Below, piece after piece: positions 14,845 to 23,996 of a stretch of DNA of 48,407 bases (position 1 is the stretch's first letter; each line of letters starts with the position of its first letter). This DNA is from a virus, in the IMG/VR virus record IMGVR_UViG_3300046458_000150, positions 1 through 48,407 of that record; one strand, given 5' to 3'. A program made the translations under genes and the position numbers. The notes under the pieces are model-generated. The model had not been told where the DNA came from. It searched no databases and worked only from the letters and a program-made list of their open reading frames with translations.

Positions 14845-17556
14845 TCAAACGTGTGGCGTGTCATAGAGCTGATTGCCCCCCATCTGCCTGGCCATGTCGC
14901 GATAGTGCTGATCGAGCATTGGCTTGATCTGCGCGAACAACTGATTGCCATCCTTCACGTCGCCGTTGACCACCAGCGAAAACGGCGCCTGAATCGCCAC
15001 GCTTGACTCGACTTTTGCCGCCGCCGGTGCCGCTGCCATCGGCTTGACCAATGCCCCCGCCGCCGCGTCTGCGCTGGCCGGTGGCATCATCATGTCTTTG
15101 GCGGCCATGCCGATCTGAGGCGGCGGCGTAGGCTCTTCCAGCCCGGAGCGAATCACCTTCGGCCGACGCAGTTCCGAACCCGGGAAGCGCACCTTGTTGG
15201 CAAAGTGCGGCAACAGCATGGCGTCCTTCGAATTCAGGTCGCGCGGGTCATACGACACCGGCGGCGCCTCCGGAACGGCCGGGGCCATCGTCGCGCCGAC
15301 ATCCAGCCCCTTGCCGGGATTGGTCAGCATCAGAGGGCCAGTGGTTGCCGGCGCGAACGCCTTGGCCGTAGCACCCAACGAGGTGTCGCCCAGCTTCGGC
15401 GCCATGTCTTTGCCGGCATTGGCCATCATCAACGGCCCGGCGTCCGGGATTTTCTTCAGCGCGTCTTCAGTGCCGAACATCGATTTGCCGACGTACCCGC
15501 CCAAGGCATCGCCGCCGTAACTGCCAATCAAGCCACCGATCAGCCCCCCGATCGCCGTGCCGATCACCGGCATAATCATCGTGCCGAGGGCTGCCCCCGC
15601 TGCTGCACCAGAGAGCGAACCGGCCAACCCACCGGCAGCCGCACCGTAACCCTCGGCCTTTTCATCCTGAGTTTCGGCGTTCATGTAGGTGTCATAGGCC
15701 TTGAAACCGGCATCGGCCACCGCCACTACGGCCGTGCCCTTCACGACGTTGCCGACCCCGCGCGCCATCTCGACACCGCCACCGACACCGCCACCAACAC
15801 CCTTTCCACCAACACCCTTGCGGCCGACCTTCTTGCCCTTCTTGTCTTTTTTATCCTCGCCGCCATCCACGTCGCCGATGTCCAGCCCGTCACCCAGGCC
15901 ACCACCGGCGCCCATATTGGTCACGATCACCTTTTGCGGAATGTTCGGATTACCCATCAGCGAGCCACGGCCGATGTTCATCAGCCCCTTAGCCATCTTG
16001 AGAGCGCTCATCGCCGTCGACAGACCAATCAAGCCGGCAGTGGCCAGACCGATACCCGTCACCAGTCGCGGCGACTCGTCGGCCAACATGGCCAACTTGC
16101 CCGCCACAGAGCCGATACCCTCCGTGACGGCATCCGTCACCGGACGCATGGCGTCGCCGATCGCGCGCATCGAGTCGTCAAGGCTTTGCACCATTTCCGA
16201 CTGTTTTTGCGCCGACGACTGCCGGCGCTCTTCCAGGTTCTTATCCAGAATCCCGGTCGCGCTGGCCGACTCCTTTTTCAGGCTGTCGTACAGATCCTTG
16301 TTCTGCATGTACGCGGTCAAGGCGCCCTTGACCTGCATATCGGCGAACAGGTCACCCGTTCGCAACGCCGATTCCAGCGAGGCGATCATGGCCTTGGCTT
16401 TCTCGGGATCGGACTCCTTGCTGATCGCAGCCGTGGCCTTGGCCATCTCGGCGGCCTTCTTGGGGTCGGTCGCCTCAATGTATTTTTGGGCCAGTGCAAA
16501 GCTGGATTCCAGAGTGGACTTGCCATTCTGCAGCCCGGTGTTCATCGAGCCTTGATAGTCGATGCCGGCTTTCTGGTACGCCTTGACGGTGTCACCAGAG
16601 CCGATCTTCTCCATCCAGTTCTTGAGGTTGTTGGCCGCCTCGTCCGAGCCGCCGGCAGTCTTCATCTGCACTTGCAGCATCGACCCCAGTTGCGTCACCG
16701 AGTCCATGCCGGTAATGCCCAGCTTGCCCATCCCCGCGAGCAGTTCCGGGAACCAGCGCGCCATGTCAGCCGCCTCAAAGCTACCCGCCTGCCCTTGATA
16801 GGCGATCGCTTCCAGTGCCTTTTGCATCATCGCCGGGTCGGTGATCTTGGCGTTCTGCCCCAGGGCGTTGATCATCCGCGCGGTTTCAGTACCGTCCGAA
16901 CCCTGACCCACGGCGAACTTGGCCGCCGTCGGCGCATAAGCCATTGCCTTGTCCAGCTCCATGCCGGCGCCCACCAGGGCGTTGACCACCTCGGCCACCT
17001 GATTGCGCGCCATGCCGGTATCGCGCGACGTGTCGATCACGGTTTTGGACAGCGTCGCCTCTTCTGGCGTGTTGGCAATGTTGGCCTTGATCGCGATGTC
17101 ACGAATGATCGCGCCATAGTCCGCGCTGATCTTGGCCGGAATCACCATCGCAGCCGAGGCGGCGGTGGCTTGCCCGATGCTGCTTTTCATCTGCTGCTTG
17201 CCGGCATCGAGCTGCGTGTGCCCCTTGGCCTTCAGCTCGGCCCCGCGCGCCGTCCTGCCCATCTGAGTGTAAGCCTTGCCCAGATTGCGGACTTCGACGC
17301 CTTCCTTCTTCAGCGCGGCGAGGTTGGCTTCCAGCTTCTTGCGCAGGGCGTCGGCACCTTTCTCGCCCGCCAAATGCGCCTTTCGCCACTCATCGCGCAG
17401 GCGCATGGTGTCGCCAATGGTCTTTTCAAGAACCCGGGCGCGCTTGCCGGTTTCCTCCAATTTCTTGATGCGGCCGGTGACGTCCTTGAACGCCGCTCCC
17501 ACCGTGGAACTGACCGCTCCGCCAATGACCAGCCCGAGCGCAAGTTTATTGCTCAT
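14845..17556 (-). CDS. Tail tape-measure protein (P2 gpT-like)
   Basis: A 903-residue protein whose length sets tail length. The N-terminus forms a coiled coil (RIKKLEETGKRARVLE). Around residues 150-450 lies the phage tail tape-measure domain (DTSRDTGMARNQVAEVVNAL). Glycine/alanine-rich hydrophobic segments occur near residues 500-530 and 640-690, usual for proteins that may enter the inner membrane. It starts 13 bp past the tail fusion region E/E', as in P2. Confidence 0.93.
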   Translation of the reverse strand: MSNKLALGLVIGGAVSSTVGAAFKDVTGRIKKLEETGKRARVLEKTIGDTMRLRDEWRKAHLAGEKGADALRKKLEANLAALKKEGVEVRNLGKAYTQMGRTARGAELKAKGHTQLDAGKQQMKSSIGQATAASAAMVIPAKISADYGAIIRDIAIKANIANTPEEATLSKTVIDTSRDTGMARNQVAEVVNALVGAGMELDKAMAYAPTAAKFAVGQGSDGTETARMINALGQNAKITDPAMMQKALEAIAYQGQAGSFEAADMARWFPELLAGMGKLGITGMDSVTQLGSMLQVQMKTAGGSDEAANNLKNWMEKIGSGDTVKAYQKAGIDYQGSMNTGLQNGKSTLESSFALAQKYIEATDPKKAAEMAKATAAISKESDPEKAKAMIASLESALRTGDLFADMQVKGALTAYMQNKDLYDSLKKESASATGILDKNLEERRQSSAQKQSEMVQSLDDSMRAIGDAMRPVTDAVTEGIGSVAGKLAMLADESPRLVTGIGLATAGLIGLSTAMSALKMAKGLMNIGRGSLMGNPNIPQKVIVTNMGAGGGLGDGLDIGDVDGGEDKKDKKGKKVGRKGVGGKGVGGGVGGGVEMARGVGNVVKGTAVVAVADAGFKAYDTYMNAETQDEKAEGYGAAAGGLAGSLSGAAAGAALGTMIMPVIGTAIGGLIGGLIGSYGGDALGGYVGKSMFGTEDALKKIPDAGPLMMANAGKDMAPKLGDTSLGATAKAFAPATTGPLMLTNPGKGLDVGATMAPAVPEAPPVSYDPRDLNSKDAMLLPHFANKVRFPGSELRRPKVIRSGLEEPTPPPQIGMAAKDMMMPPASADAAAGALVKPMAAAPAAAKVESSVAIQAPFSLVVNGDVKDGNQLFAQIKPMLDQHYRDMARQMGGNQLYDTPHV

Positions 17557-17589
17557 GTGCGTGCCCTTTCTTGCTCAGTCGAAAGCGGC

Positions 17590-17712
17590 TCAATCCCTGA
17601 GCCACCACAGCATCCGGTCAAAGGGCATGGCCTCGATCTCGGCGGCAGAGAAACCCGTCTCTCTCGCCAAGGTCTTGGCCGCCACCCGTTGGGTCTCGGC
17701 GTTAAAGCTCAT
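17590..17712 (-). CDS. E' tail chaperone extension (GpE family)
   Basis: A 40-residue frame ending EIEAMPFDRMLWWLRD, matching the small P2 GpE-type C-terminal domain with its conserved FxxxMxWW. It overlaps the E frame by 11 bases and lies one base forward of it. The ATG at 17712 sits directly against GAAGAGG, too close for efficient initiation. It is more likely joined to E by ribosomal frameshifting at CTT TAA C (17707-17701). Confidence 0.75.
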   Translation of the reverse strand: MSFNAETQRVAAKTLARETGFSAAEIEAMPFDRMLWWLRD

Positions 17713-18013
17713 CCTCTTCGACCAAGCGAAAATAGCCGGCCTGCAGGCGGTTGTAGTTGCGCGTAGTCAGTGCCGCAATCTCGTCCGGCAGCGCCTGCAA
17801 CAGACTGCAAAACATGTTGATTTCGAGCTGTTCATAGTCGCCTTTCGCGCCCGCCGAAGCAGCGCGCTGATCGCGCACGGTCGGGGCGCGCATGGTCAAC
17901 TTGTCGACCTTGATGCCGCCGAACTCGGCGGCCCCCTTCAGGGTGATGACCACGCCGTCGTCACTGACGACCAACCAGGAAGGATCTTTCTTTTCCGCGT
18001 TCACTTGAGTCAT
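17702..18013 (-). CDS. Tail assembly chaperone E (P2 gpE-like)
   Basis: A 103-residue protein (VITLKGAAEFGGIKVDKLTM...RNYNRLQAGYFRL) of the gpE tail-assembly family, lying between the tube and tape-measure genes. It ends EEDEL-TAA. The 3' end holds a potential +1 shift site joining it to E' for a fusion of about 140 residues that would chaperone the tape measure. Confidence 0.88.
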   Translation of the reverse strand: MTQVNAEKKDPSWLVVSDDGVVITLKGAAEFGGIKVDKLTMRAPTVRDQRAASAGAKGDYEQLEINMFCSLLQALPDEIAALTTRNYNRLQAGYFRLVEEDEL

Positions 18014-18024
18014 TTTCTAATTCC

Positions 18025-18528
18025 TTACATGCCCAGGGCCGAACGTTCGGCAGCCAGCTGGTCGACGCCATCCACCACAAAAATCATGGCGAGCGGATCA
18101 ACTTCGAACATCACACGCCCGTCGATCTCGAGCTTGTAATAGGTGATCTTTACGCCGTGCTTGATTTCACCCACGGTCGACGGTTTCCAGTCGCCCATGT
18201 CCACCTCTTTCACACCGCCGCGCATGGTGACGATCACAGGCGTCACGCGGCCTTTCAGATCTGCGAAGGCGCCACGGAACACCAGATTGGCGGCGGTCTG
18301 GTCAGCCAGACCAAAGAACTTCAACGCCTCGCGGCGCACGCCGTTGGTGGTAAAGGCCGACTCGATTTTTTCCAGGCCCACCGCGAACTCGATCGGGGCG
18401 AACATGCCGCCGCCTTGGTAGTCCTCGACTTTCTGGGTCAGCTTGGGCAGCGTCAGGGTTGGCACGTCGCCGGAGAAACTGACGCCGTCGACAAACAGGT
18501 TCATGTTCTTCAGAACTTGAGGAATCAT
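18025..18528 (-). CDS. Major tail tube protein (P2 FII)
   Basis: A 167-residue tube subunit. MIPQVLKNMNLFVDGVSF and KLTQKVEDYQGGGMFAPIEF are P2 FII signatures. It lies 12 bp downstream of the sheath gene and before E. It would polymerise as the inner tube of a contractile tail. Confidence 0.95.
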   Translation of the reverse strand: MIPQVLKNMNLFVDGVSFSGDVPTLTLPKLTQKVEDYQGGGMFAPIEFAVGLEKIESAFTTNGVRREALKFFGLADQTAANLVFRGAFADLKGRVTPVIVTMRGGVKEVDMGDWKPSTVGEIKHGVKITYYKLEIDGRVMFEVDPLAMIFVVDGVDQLAAERSALGM

Positions 18529-18540
18529 TGATAAGCCCCC

Positions 18541-19716
18541 TTAGGCTTCAAGCACTTCGGTCAGCCACTCGTTGGTGACCTCAATTACGAAATTCGGGTT
18601 TTCCGCCGGCGGCACGTCGGTGAAGCGAATGACCCAGTAAATGATGCCCTGCTCGATCTGGCTGGCCGTGTTCCGCTCGGTGTCCGCATAGACTTCAAAG
18701 TTGATGATCGCGCCGGCGTTCTTCTGATCGCGCATGAACGCTTGCAGGCCTTCGGTCACGTCCTTGACGTAGGTCTTGGTGATCGAGCGGTCAACCGCCC
18801 ACTTGTGGCCCGCCTGAATCGCATCCATCAGGATGTCGCAGGTACGCACGCGGGTGACGAATGCCCACTTTGAATCGCTCGACAGCGTGCGGTTGCCCCA
18901 CAGGCGATAACCGCCGTCACGAATGATCGTGGTGATATTGGCGTTGTTGAGCAGGTTGGCCCGGCAAGTGGCGTCGCCGTCCAGGTACTCGACCGGGCGC
19001 GAGGTGCCGGTGATGCCGACAAACTCCTTGTTCGACGGCGAAGCCCAATAGCCGTAATTCTCGTCCGTCCAGGCGAATAGGCCGGCAGTCCATGCCGAAC
19101 CCGGCGCGTCGATCGTTGCGCTGGTCACCGTGTCCCAGAACTGCACACCCGGATCCACCAGATAAAGGCGCTTACTGCCGAAGTTTTCGGCATATTCCAT
19201 GACCGCTTCGTCGGTCGTGTTCGGGCCGTCGATGATCGCGATCGCGCGCAGCTTCCCGGCCAATGCATCCATGGCCGTCGCAATCGCTTGAGTTGCCGAA
19301 TGCTTCGGGGCGATCAGCAGCTTGGGTTGCGCGTTGTGCTTACTCTTGCCATCGAGCAGCGCTTGCAGGCCGGTACGCTGACCCGAGGCCAGCACGCCGC
19401 CGATGATCGCCGAGGTTTGCAGCGCGGCGTCTTCCAGCTTGGGCACGCCGATGGCGACGATCACCGCCTTGGCGCGCACATAGATCGCCTGACAGGCCTT
19501 GGTGATCGCCGAGTCAGCACCGAAGGCGGCAATCGCCTCGCGCTCGGTCGTGATCAGCATCAGCTCGCCGGCCTTGGCCGTGCCGCCGCCGAGAACGCCG
19601 GGGGTAAAGGTGTCGCACAGACCAATGATCGAGGACGACGGCAGCGAGATAGTGCGCGCACCGGTATCAATCAGCGTGGTCGTGACGCCGTGAAAAAAAC
19701 CACTCATAAGGGTCAA
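18541..19716 (-). CDS. Tail sheath protein (P2 FI)
   Basis: A 391-residue contractile sheath subunit with FHGVTTTLIDTG at the start, the central FAWTDENYGYWASPSNK, and the C-terminal handshake region (EQGIIYWVIRFTDVPPAENP). Normal length. It is the first gene after a gap of 94 bp that contains two terminators and a palindrome, so it may have its own promoter. Confidence 0.96.
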   Translation of the reverse strand: MTLMSGFFHGVTTTLIDTGARTISLPSSSIIGLCDTFTPGVLGGGTAKAGELMLITTEREAIAAFGADSAITKACQAIYVRAKAVIVAIGVPKLEDAALQTSAIIGGVLASGQRTGLQALLDGKSKHNAQPKLLIAPKHSATQAIATAMDALAGKLRAIAIIDGPNTTDEAVMEYAENFGSKRLYLVDPGVQFWDTVTSATIDAPGSAWTAGLFAWTDENYGYWASPSNKEFVGITGTSRPVEYLDGDATCRANLLNNANITTIIRDGGYRLWGNRTLSSDSKWAFVTRVRTCDILMDAIQAGHKWAVDRSITKTYVKDVTEGLQAFMRDQKNAGAIINFEVYADTERNTASQIEQGIIYWVIRFTDVPPAENPNFVIEVTNEWLTEVLEA

Positions 19717-19727
19717 TCTCCAGAAAC

Positions 19728-19752
19728 GAAAAAGCCCCGCATAAGCGAGGCT
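19728..19752 (-). terminator. Second terminator upstream of the sheath gene
   Basis: Minus strand: AGCCTCGC-TTAT-GCGGGGCT followed by TTTT, with two mispairs in the stem. It lies inside the gap between the fibre-assembly and sheath genes. Confidence 0.65.
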
Positions 19753-19766
19753 GTGAGGGTGTTCGT

Positions 19767-19778
19767 GTTACGCGTAAC
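19767..19778. repeat. Palindrome GTTACGCGTAAC between two terminators
   Basis: This is an exact 12-bp match to the array core at 9.6-10.2 kb and to 13761-13772. It lies in the 94-bp gap before the sheath gene. Confidence 0.8.
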
Positions 19779-19786
19779 GGAAAAGA

Positions 19787-19810
19787 AAACGCCCCGTCAG
19801 TGCGGGGCGT
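19787..19810 (-). terminator. Rho-independent terminator after the fibre assembly gene
   Basis: Minus strand: ACGCCCCGC-ACTGA-CGGGGCGT followed by TTTTC, starting immediately after the stop codon at 19811. Confidence 0.8.
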
Positions 19811-20353
19811 CTATTGCAGCTCGGCAGGATCTGGCGGCGAGGAATCCGGCCAGCCCTGCGACAGCATGTCGTCATGAAACTCACCGGCCTCGATCGCGCG
19901 CAACAGCGTCAGCTCACGGTCAAAACAGGCTTGGACGTGCGCCCGCACCGCCTTGGCAATGGCGATGATCTGAGCTGAGCCGATCTCGACAAAGCCCGTC
20001 ACCGTCTTGAAGTTACAGCGATATTCGGGATCGAGGACGGCGGACAATCCGGTACTGGCAATCAGCGCCTGGCTGTCACGCGTCGTCTCGATTTGCAGGC
20101 CATCGACGGTGACGCCAGTGGCCTCACGCTTGTAGCGCTCGACAGCGACTAACTGCGCATAATCCGGCACCGGCGCCGGGCGCTCGCCCTTGACCACCTC
20201 CCCGTCGACCAGACGCCAAATTCCGTCAGTCTCCTGAGTGATCCGAAGAAAAAGGCCGTCATCGACCTTGATCGCCGAAGTTGGGATCTGATGAACCCCG
20301 CTAATCAGACACGTCCGCAACGTCAAATCTTCGTTAAATACTGCGTACTTCAT
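19811..20353 (-). CDS. Tail fibre assembly protein (DUF4376-type)
   Basis: A 180-residue protein. The C-terminal part, with TTRDSQALIASTGLSAVLDP and VRAHVQACFDRELTLL, is the DUF4376 domain common in Pseudomonas fibre-assembly or fibre-associated proteins. It follows the tail fibre gene with an 8-bp gap and would help fibre folding or attachment. Confidence 0.8.
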   Translation of the reverse strand: MKYAVFNEDLTLRTCLISGVHQIPTSAIKVDDGLFLRITQETDGIWRLVDGEVVKGERPAPVPDYAQLVAVERYKREATGVTVDGLQIETTRDSQALIASTGLSAVLDPEYRCNFKTVTGFVEIGSAQIIAIAKAVRAHVQACFDRELTLLRAIEAGEFHDDMLSQGWPDSSPPDPAELQ

Positions 20354-20361
20354 GGCTCACC

Positions 20362-21915
20362 TCAGTAACCGATGCAGATCCAGGAGAAGGCATCAGGATA
20401 AGTCGCAGCAGCGTTGCGGTACTTAAACCCCGTGGCCACCAAGTAGTTATTGTGAAAGGACAGAGTCGCCTCGTTTTGCCCAAACACCAGCGCACACGGA
20501 GCATTCGGAAACTGGATTGGAAAGGACACCAAAGCGTCAGCCGCGTTGACGGTGTTATTGCCCCACTGGATGATCAAGCCGCCGAGCCACGACGGGAACA
20601 CAATGTAGCCATTAATGGCCTTCTGGATTTGAAACCCCCAGCGCATTTTTTTCGGGGTCACGATCGTGGCGTCATCAGTGCCCGCGTCGGCCTGCGCTTG
20701 CGTGGCGATCTTGGCCGTGCCGAGCTTGATTTCGGTGGCCTGGGTCGCCAAAGCCTCAAGCGCGGCAATGTCGATATTTCCCTGATTGATCGGCGCATTC
20801 CAGGCCTTGATGCACCACATCACGGCCAAGTTGCGCGGGCGCACAGTTCGCCAATATGCCGTGCCAAACGAACCGGATTGCATCCCTGTCGAGGTGTAGT
20901 TGATATCCGCCGCGAAGCCCGGCGCAGGATCAGCATCAATCTGCGAGACGTTGGCAATTCCTTGAATCGTAGGGCCAACACCGTCGTCACCTTGAATCTT
21001 AGTGCCGACTTGATAGCTGCCAACCGCACGTCCAGCATCAACCCCGCGCCCATGATCCCAGCCCCGCAGGAACTCCGCGCGGGATTCCGGCAAGCGGAAA
21101 TTACCCGCACCTTCGTCACCCTTGTTGAAAGCCGTGCCGAGAAACGTCGCCAGATCGGGATAGACCGCAATGCTTTTAACACTGCCGTCTAGCTCCATAA
21201 ACCCGGGCGCGATCTTGTCCAGCGGAAACGCCACCATGGCACCCACTGGCAGCGCTGAGGCCTGCGCAATCATCGCCTCGATTTCGGTCTTGGTGTAAGT
21301 GTCCTTGATGCCCATGCCGGCAAGCGTTTCCGGATTGTCGCCCGACACAAAAACCCCGCGATCGTTGACTTTGACGCGCGTGTACTGGCCCGGCACCTTG
21401 TTCTTCGGTAACACCTCCAGAATGGCCACGTCGACGTAGGCCCGTGAGGCCAGCACGATCGCCGGGTCAATCTTGAGCTGAATGTTGCCGGTACTGGTGA
21501 CGATGAAATTCATGCGCACGATTTGCGTGCGGCCCGAACCCTGCGACAGCAACGGCTTGAAGCTCGGCGCGCAGTTGGCCACCGCCACCAGATCCCCGTC
21601 CGCGTCGTACAGACCGATTTCGCGAATCCACTTACCGCCTTCATCGGCGGGAATGATCTGCTCGGCGATGATCACCGCCGGGTTGACGGGATCGATCTTC
21701 AGTTGATTGAGCGGCTTGCGGCGCCACTCATTGAGCAATTTGGTTTGTCCGGCCGCCGGTACCGGGTTGGGCGGATCTGCCAGCCCGTTCGGGTTGGCAT
21801 CACCCACGCCCATTTGCGTGATCAGCCAGGGAATGCCGAGTGCGTCGGCGTTCGCCTGCTTGGCCATCCCCACGTTCGTGAGGATCGCGAAAAACTGCGA
21901 ATTCGCATCAATCAT
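20362..21915 (-). CDS. Tail fibre (P2 gpH-like N-terminus)
   Basis: A 517-residue fibre. The N-terminal ~160 residues (MIDANSQFFAILTNVGMAKQ, then KWIREIGLYDADGDLVAVAN) form the conserved baseplate-attachment domain of P2-type fibres. The middle (about 220-390) has a tail-collar segment (FRLPESRAEFLRGWDHGRG). The last ~80 residues (GGLIIQWGNNTVNAADALVS) are the receptor-facing tip domain common in Pseudomonas phages. It overlaps gpI by 8 bases. Confidence 0.9.
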   Translation of the reverse strand: MIDANSQFFAILTNVGMAKQANADALGIPWLITQMGVGDANPNGLADPPNPVPAAGQTKLLNEWRRKPLNQLKIDPVNPAVIIAEQIIPADEGGKWIREIGLYDADGDLVAVANCAPSFKPLLSQGSGRTQIVRMNFIVTSTGNIQLKIDPAIVLASRAYVDVAILEVLPKNKVPGQYTRVKVNDRGVFVSGDNPETLAGMGIKDTYTKTEIEAMIAQASALPVGAMVAFPLDKIAPGFMELDGSVKSIAVYPDLATFLGTAFNKGDEGAGNFRLPESRAEFLRGWDHGRGVDAGRAVGSYQVGTKIQGDDGVGPTIQGIANVSQIDADPAPGFAADINYTSTGMQSGSFGTAYWRTVRPRNLAVMWCIKAWNAPINQGNIDIAALEALATQATEIKLGTAKIATQAQADAGTDDATIVTPKKMRWGFQIQKAINGYIVFPSWLGGLIIQWGNNTVNAADALVSFPIQFPNAPCALVFGQNEATLSFHNNYLVATGFKYRNAAATYPDAFSWICIGY

Positions 21916-22516
21916 AATAAACGTCCAGGGTGTCTATGGTGTGTTCGCGACCGACCACGCCGAAGCTGCCGGTGACCTCGATGTCACGCATGACGGGCGG
22001 GTAAACGTCGATTTCGTCGCCTTCGTAAAGGCACACGGCAATATTCAAATCGCCTTGTGTTTCCAGGCTGATCGCTAGCCCGGTCAGATGCCGCGTGACG
22101 GGCTTGGCGTCATCAATCAGGCGCTCTAGCTCCTGATACATTTCCTCGGTGATGCCGGTATCGAGAACGCCGACCTTCAGCGCGAAGGTGCCCGGCACGC
22201 CCTCGGGCACGGTGTTGAACCACTCGACTATCTCGATCAGATAGCCCAGCGGCTCGACCACCCGGCGCAACGCGCCGATCGTGCCCTTGTGCTTGTGGAT
22301 GTAGAAAGACGCCTTGATGGCCGCGCGCTTGGTAGCCTCAGACCATCGGTAATCCCAGCGATCGACAGACCACGCCCACGCCAGATGCGGCAACAGCTGA
22401 GCCGGGCAAGTGTCGGGGTCGTACAGCGTGCGCAGCGGGACAATCGTGCGCTCGTAGAAAGCCGCCTCAATTGCCCGTTCCAGTGGCGTGCTATTGCTCG
22501 GCAGAAGGCTCTTCAT
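21908..22516 (-). CDS. Baseplate/tail protein I (P2 gpI)
   Basis: A 202-residue protein starting MKSLLPSNSTPLERAIEAAF, with HLAWAWSVDRWDYRWSE, the conserved core of P2 gpI. It overlaps gpJ at the 5' end by 4 bases (ATGA) and the fibre at the 3' end, in the P2 V-W-J-I-H order. Confidence 0.93.
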   Translation of the reverse strand: MKSLLPSNSTPLERAIEAAFYERTIVPLRTLYDPDTCPAQLLPHLAWAWSVDRWDYRWSEATKRAAIKASFYIHKHKGTIGALRRVVEPLGYLIEIVEWFNTVPEGVPGTFALKVGVLDTGITEEMYQELERLIDDAKPVTRHLTGLAISLETQGDLNIAVCLYEGDEIDVYPPVMRDIEVTGSFGVVGREHTIDTLDVYYD

Positions 22517-23400
22517 GCTTCCCCCGCCAGCTTCACCGTGTAACCCGTGCAGAACGCCGCCTGCGCCTTCGTGGGGGCCAGATCAACCCATCCGGTCAGC
22601 TCAACCCGTGAGACGCCGGCAACGTGCAACTGCGCATCCACCGCCGACCGGGCCACCTCAACCCCCAGCCGCTTGCGTGGATTGATCCATGCCGCCAGTC
22701 GTCGCTCGGCTTCCGCCCGGCTGGCTTCACCCTCAGGCCCCGCACTGCTCATGTGCAAAATGGCATCAATGCTGTAGTCGAGGATTTCCGCGCTTTGCAC
22801 CTTGACCCGATCGCCGAGCGGCCGAACGTCTTCCTCATTCACTGCCAACCGCACCACGCCCAGCAGCTCGGCGCTGGCCTCGCCTTTTCCCTCAGTGCTG
22901 AGCACCGTTACCGTAACGTTGCACGGTGATGGACTTTCGGCCGAGGCGTCAGCCACCAGCCCTGAAGCGTTGCGTGTGTGCAGGATGTAGCTGTTACGCG
23001 GCCCGGCCGTGGTCAGCCCCTCATAAGCCAACTGGATGCGCTCGCGGTACGGGTCGTCTTCCTCCAGCACTTCAGGCACCGGCGGCGTGACGGTCAGATC
23101 CTCGGCTTGAATCACCAGGCGCGGCAGATTGACGTTGGCCCCAAGGTGGTCAAGGTCACTCTTGATCGCGTAGGCCAACAGCAGCGCCTTGGACGCGTCG
23201 TTGACCCGGGCGCGGTTGCCCAGCTTGATATAGGCCCCAGTCTCCAGCAGTTTGACCACCGGATCGGATTCCATGTTGGCCGTCCAGTTGTCGCCCAGGT
23301 CGACCCGAAAGGTGCTGAGGCAATCTTGAAAGGTCAGCTCATAATCCAGCGGTTCCAGCACGTCCGGCGCCGGCAGTGCGGACAGATCCAGAACACTCAT
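22513..23400 (-). CDS. Baseplate protein J (P2 gpJ)
   Basis: A 295-residue baseplate wedge protein with LSALPAPDVLEPLDYELTF, the central LEEDDPYRERIQLAYEGL and GPRNSYILHTRNASG. It overlaps both W and I by 4 bases, indicating translational coupling. Confidence 0.94.
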   Translation of the reverse strand: MSVLDLSALPAPDVLEPLDYELTFQDCLSTFRVDLGDNWTANMESDPVVKLLETGAYIKLGNRARVNDASKALLLAYAIKSDLDHLGANVNLPRLVIQAEDLTVTPPVPEVLEEDDPYRERIQLAYEGLTTAGPRNSYILHTRNASGLVADASAESPSPCNVTVTVLSTEGKGEASAELLGVVRLAVNEEDVRPLGDRVKVQSAEILDYSIDAILHMSSAGPEGEASRAEAERRLAAWINPRKRLGVEVARSAVDAQLHVAGVSRVELTGWVDLAPTKAQAAFCTGYTVKLAGEA

Positions 23401-23723
23401 GTACTCACCTCGGCCACGAAGTCGTTGCCCAGGTACTTGCCGGCAACAACAAAATCAATCTTTCCGCCCAGCACCGATTTCACACGGACGCTCCCAAGCT
23501 GCACGCGCGGCTCCCAACGCTCGATCGCGCGCGCCGCCTCGGCTTGAACTGAGCTTTTCCACCCGGCGTTTACCGGCAAGTCCACATAACTACGGCACTT
23601 GCTGCCGTACTCCGGACGCTTTCGCCGGCTGCCGATCGGCGTGCTGAGAATGTCGCCGATCGACTGAATAACGCTTGGTAAATCGGCAATGGGCTGGCCG
23701 GTGTGGCGATCCATTCCGATCAT
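23397..23723 (-). CDS. Baseplate protein W (gp25-like)
   Basis: A 108-residue gp25/W wedge protein. MIGMDRHTGQPIADLPSVIQ and SIGDILSTPIGSRRKRPEYG include the invariant RPEYG loop of the family. ATGA overlap with gpJ. Confidence 0.95.
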   Translation of the reverse strand: MIGMDRHTGQPIADLPSVIQSIGDILSTPIGSRRKRPEYGSKCRSYVDLPVNAGWKSSVQAEAARAIERWEPRVQLGSVRVKSVLGGKIDFVVAGKYLGNDFVAEVST

Positions 23724-23728
23724 TTACG

Positions 23729-23980
23729 TCACTCCGGCGGTTCAATTTCGGGATGGGATTTCAGGTAGGTGACCGCCTGTTCATCAGACGCCGACACCTC
23801 GACAGTGGCCTTGACCACCGACAGCGTTCGATTCGTTCCAGGGATGCACAAGGTGCGCGAGGTAAAGACCGTATCGCGGAACTTCAACAGCAGATCCGGC
23901 GTTTGAAGTTGAGCTGGCACGGGTTGGCGAATCGGTGACGGCAGTTGCTCATCGATCGCTTGCTCATTGTTCTTGGCCAT
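23729..23980 (-). CDS. Small phage protein between V and W
   Basis: An 83-residue protein (FRDTVFTSRTLCIPGTNRTL) with no membrane segment or catalytic motif. Proteins of this kind occur between the V and W genes in Pseudomonas P2-type tail clusters; function unknown. It begins just after a strong terminator and ends 5 bp before W. Confidence 0.7.
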   Translation of the reverse strand: MAKNNEQAIDEQLPSPIRQPVPAQLQTPDLLLKFRDTVFTSRTLCIPGTNRTLSVVKATVEVSASDEQAVTYLKSHPEIEPPE

Positions 23981-23996
23981 GGGTTTCCTCCGGGCA

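Noticed and set aside
15205-17766. An 853-codon open frame on the plus strand opposite the tape-measure gene.
   Set aside because: It is the antisense shadow of a high-GC coding region, Arg/His/Gly-rich with no recognisable motif or ribosome binding site; the minus-strand tape-measure protein explains it.
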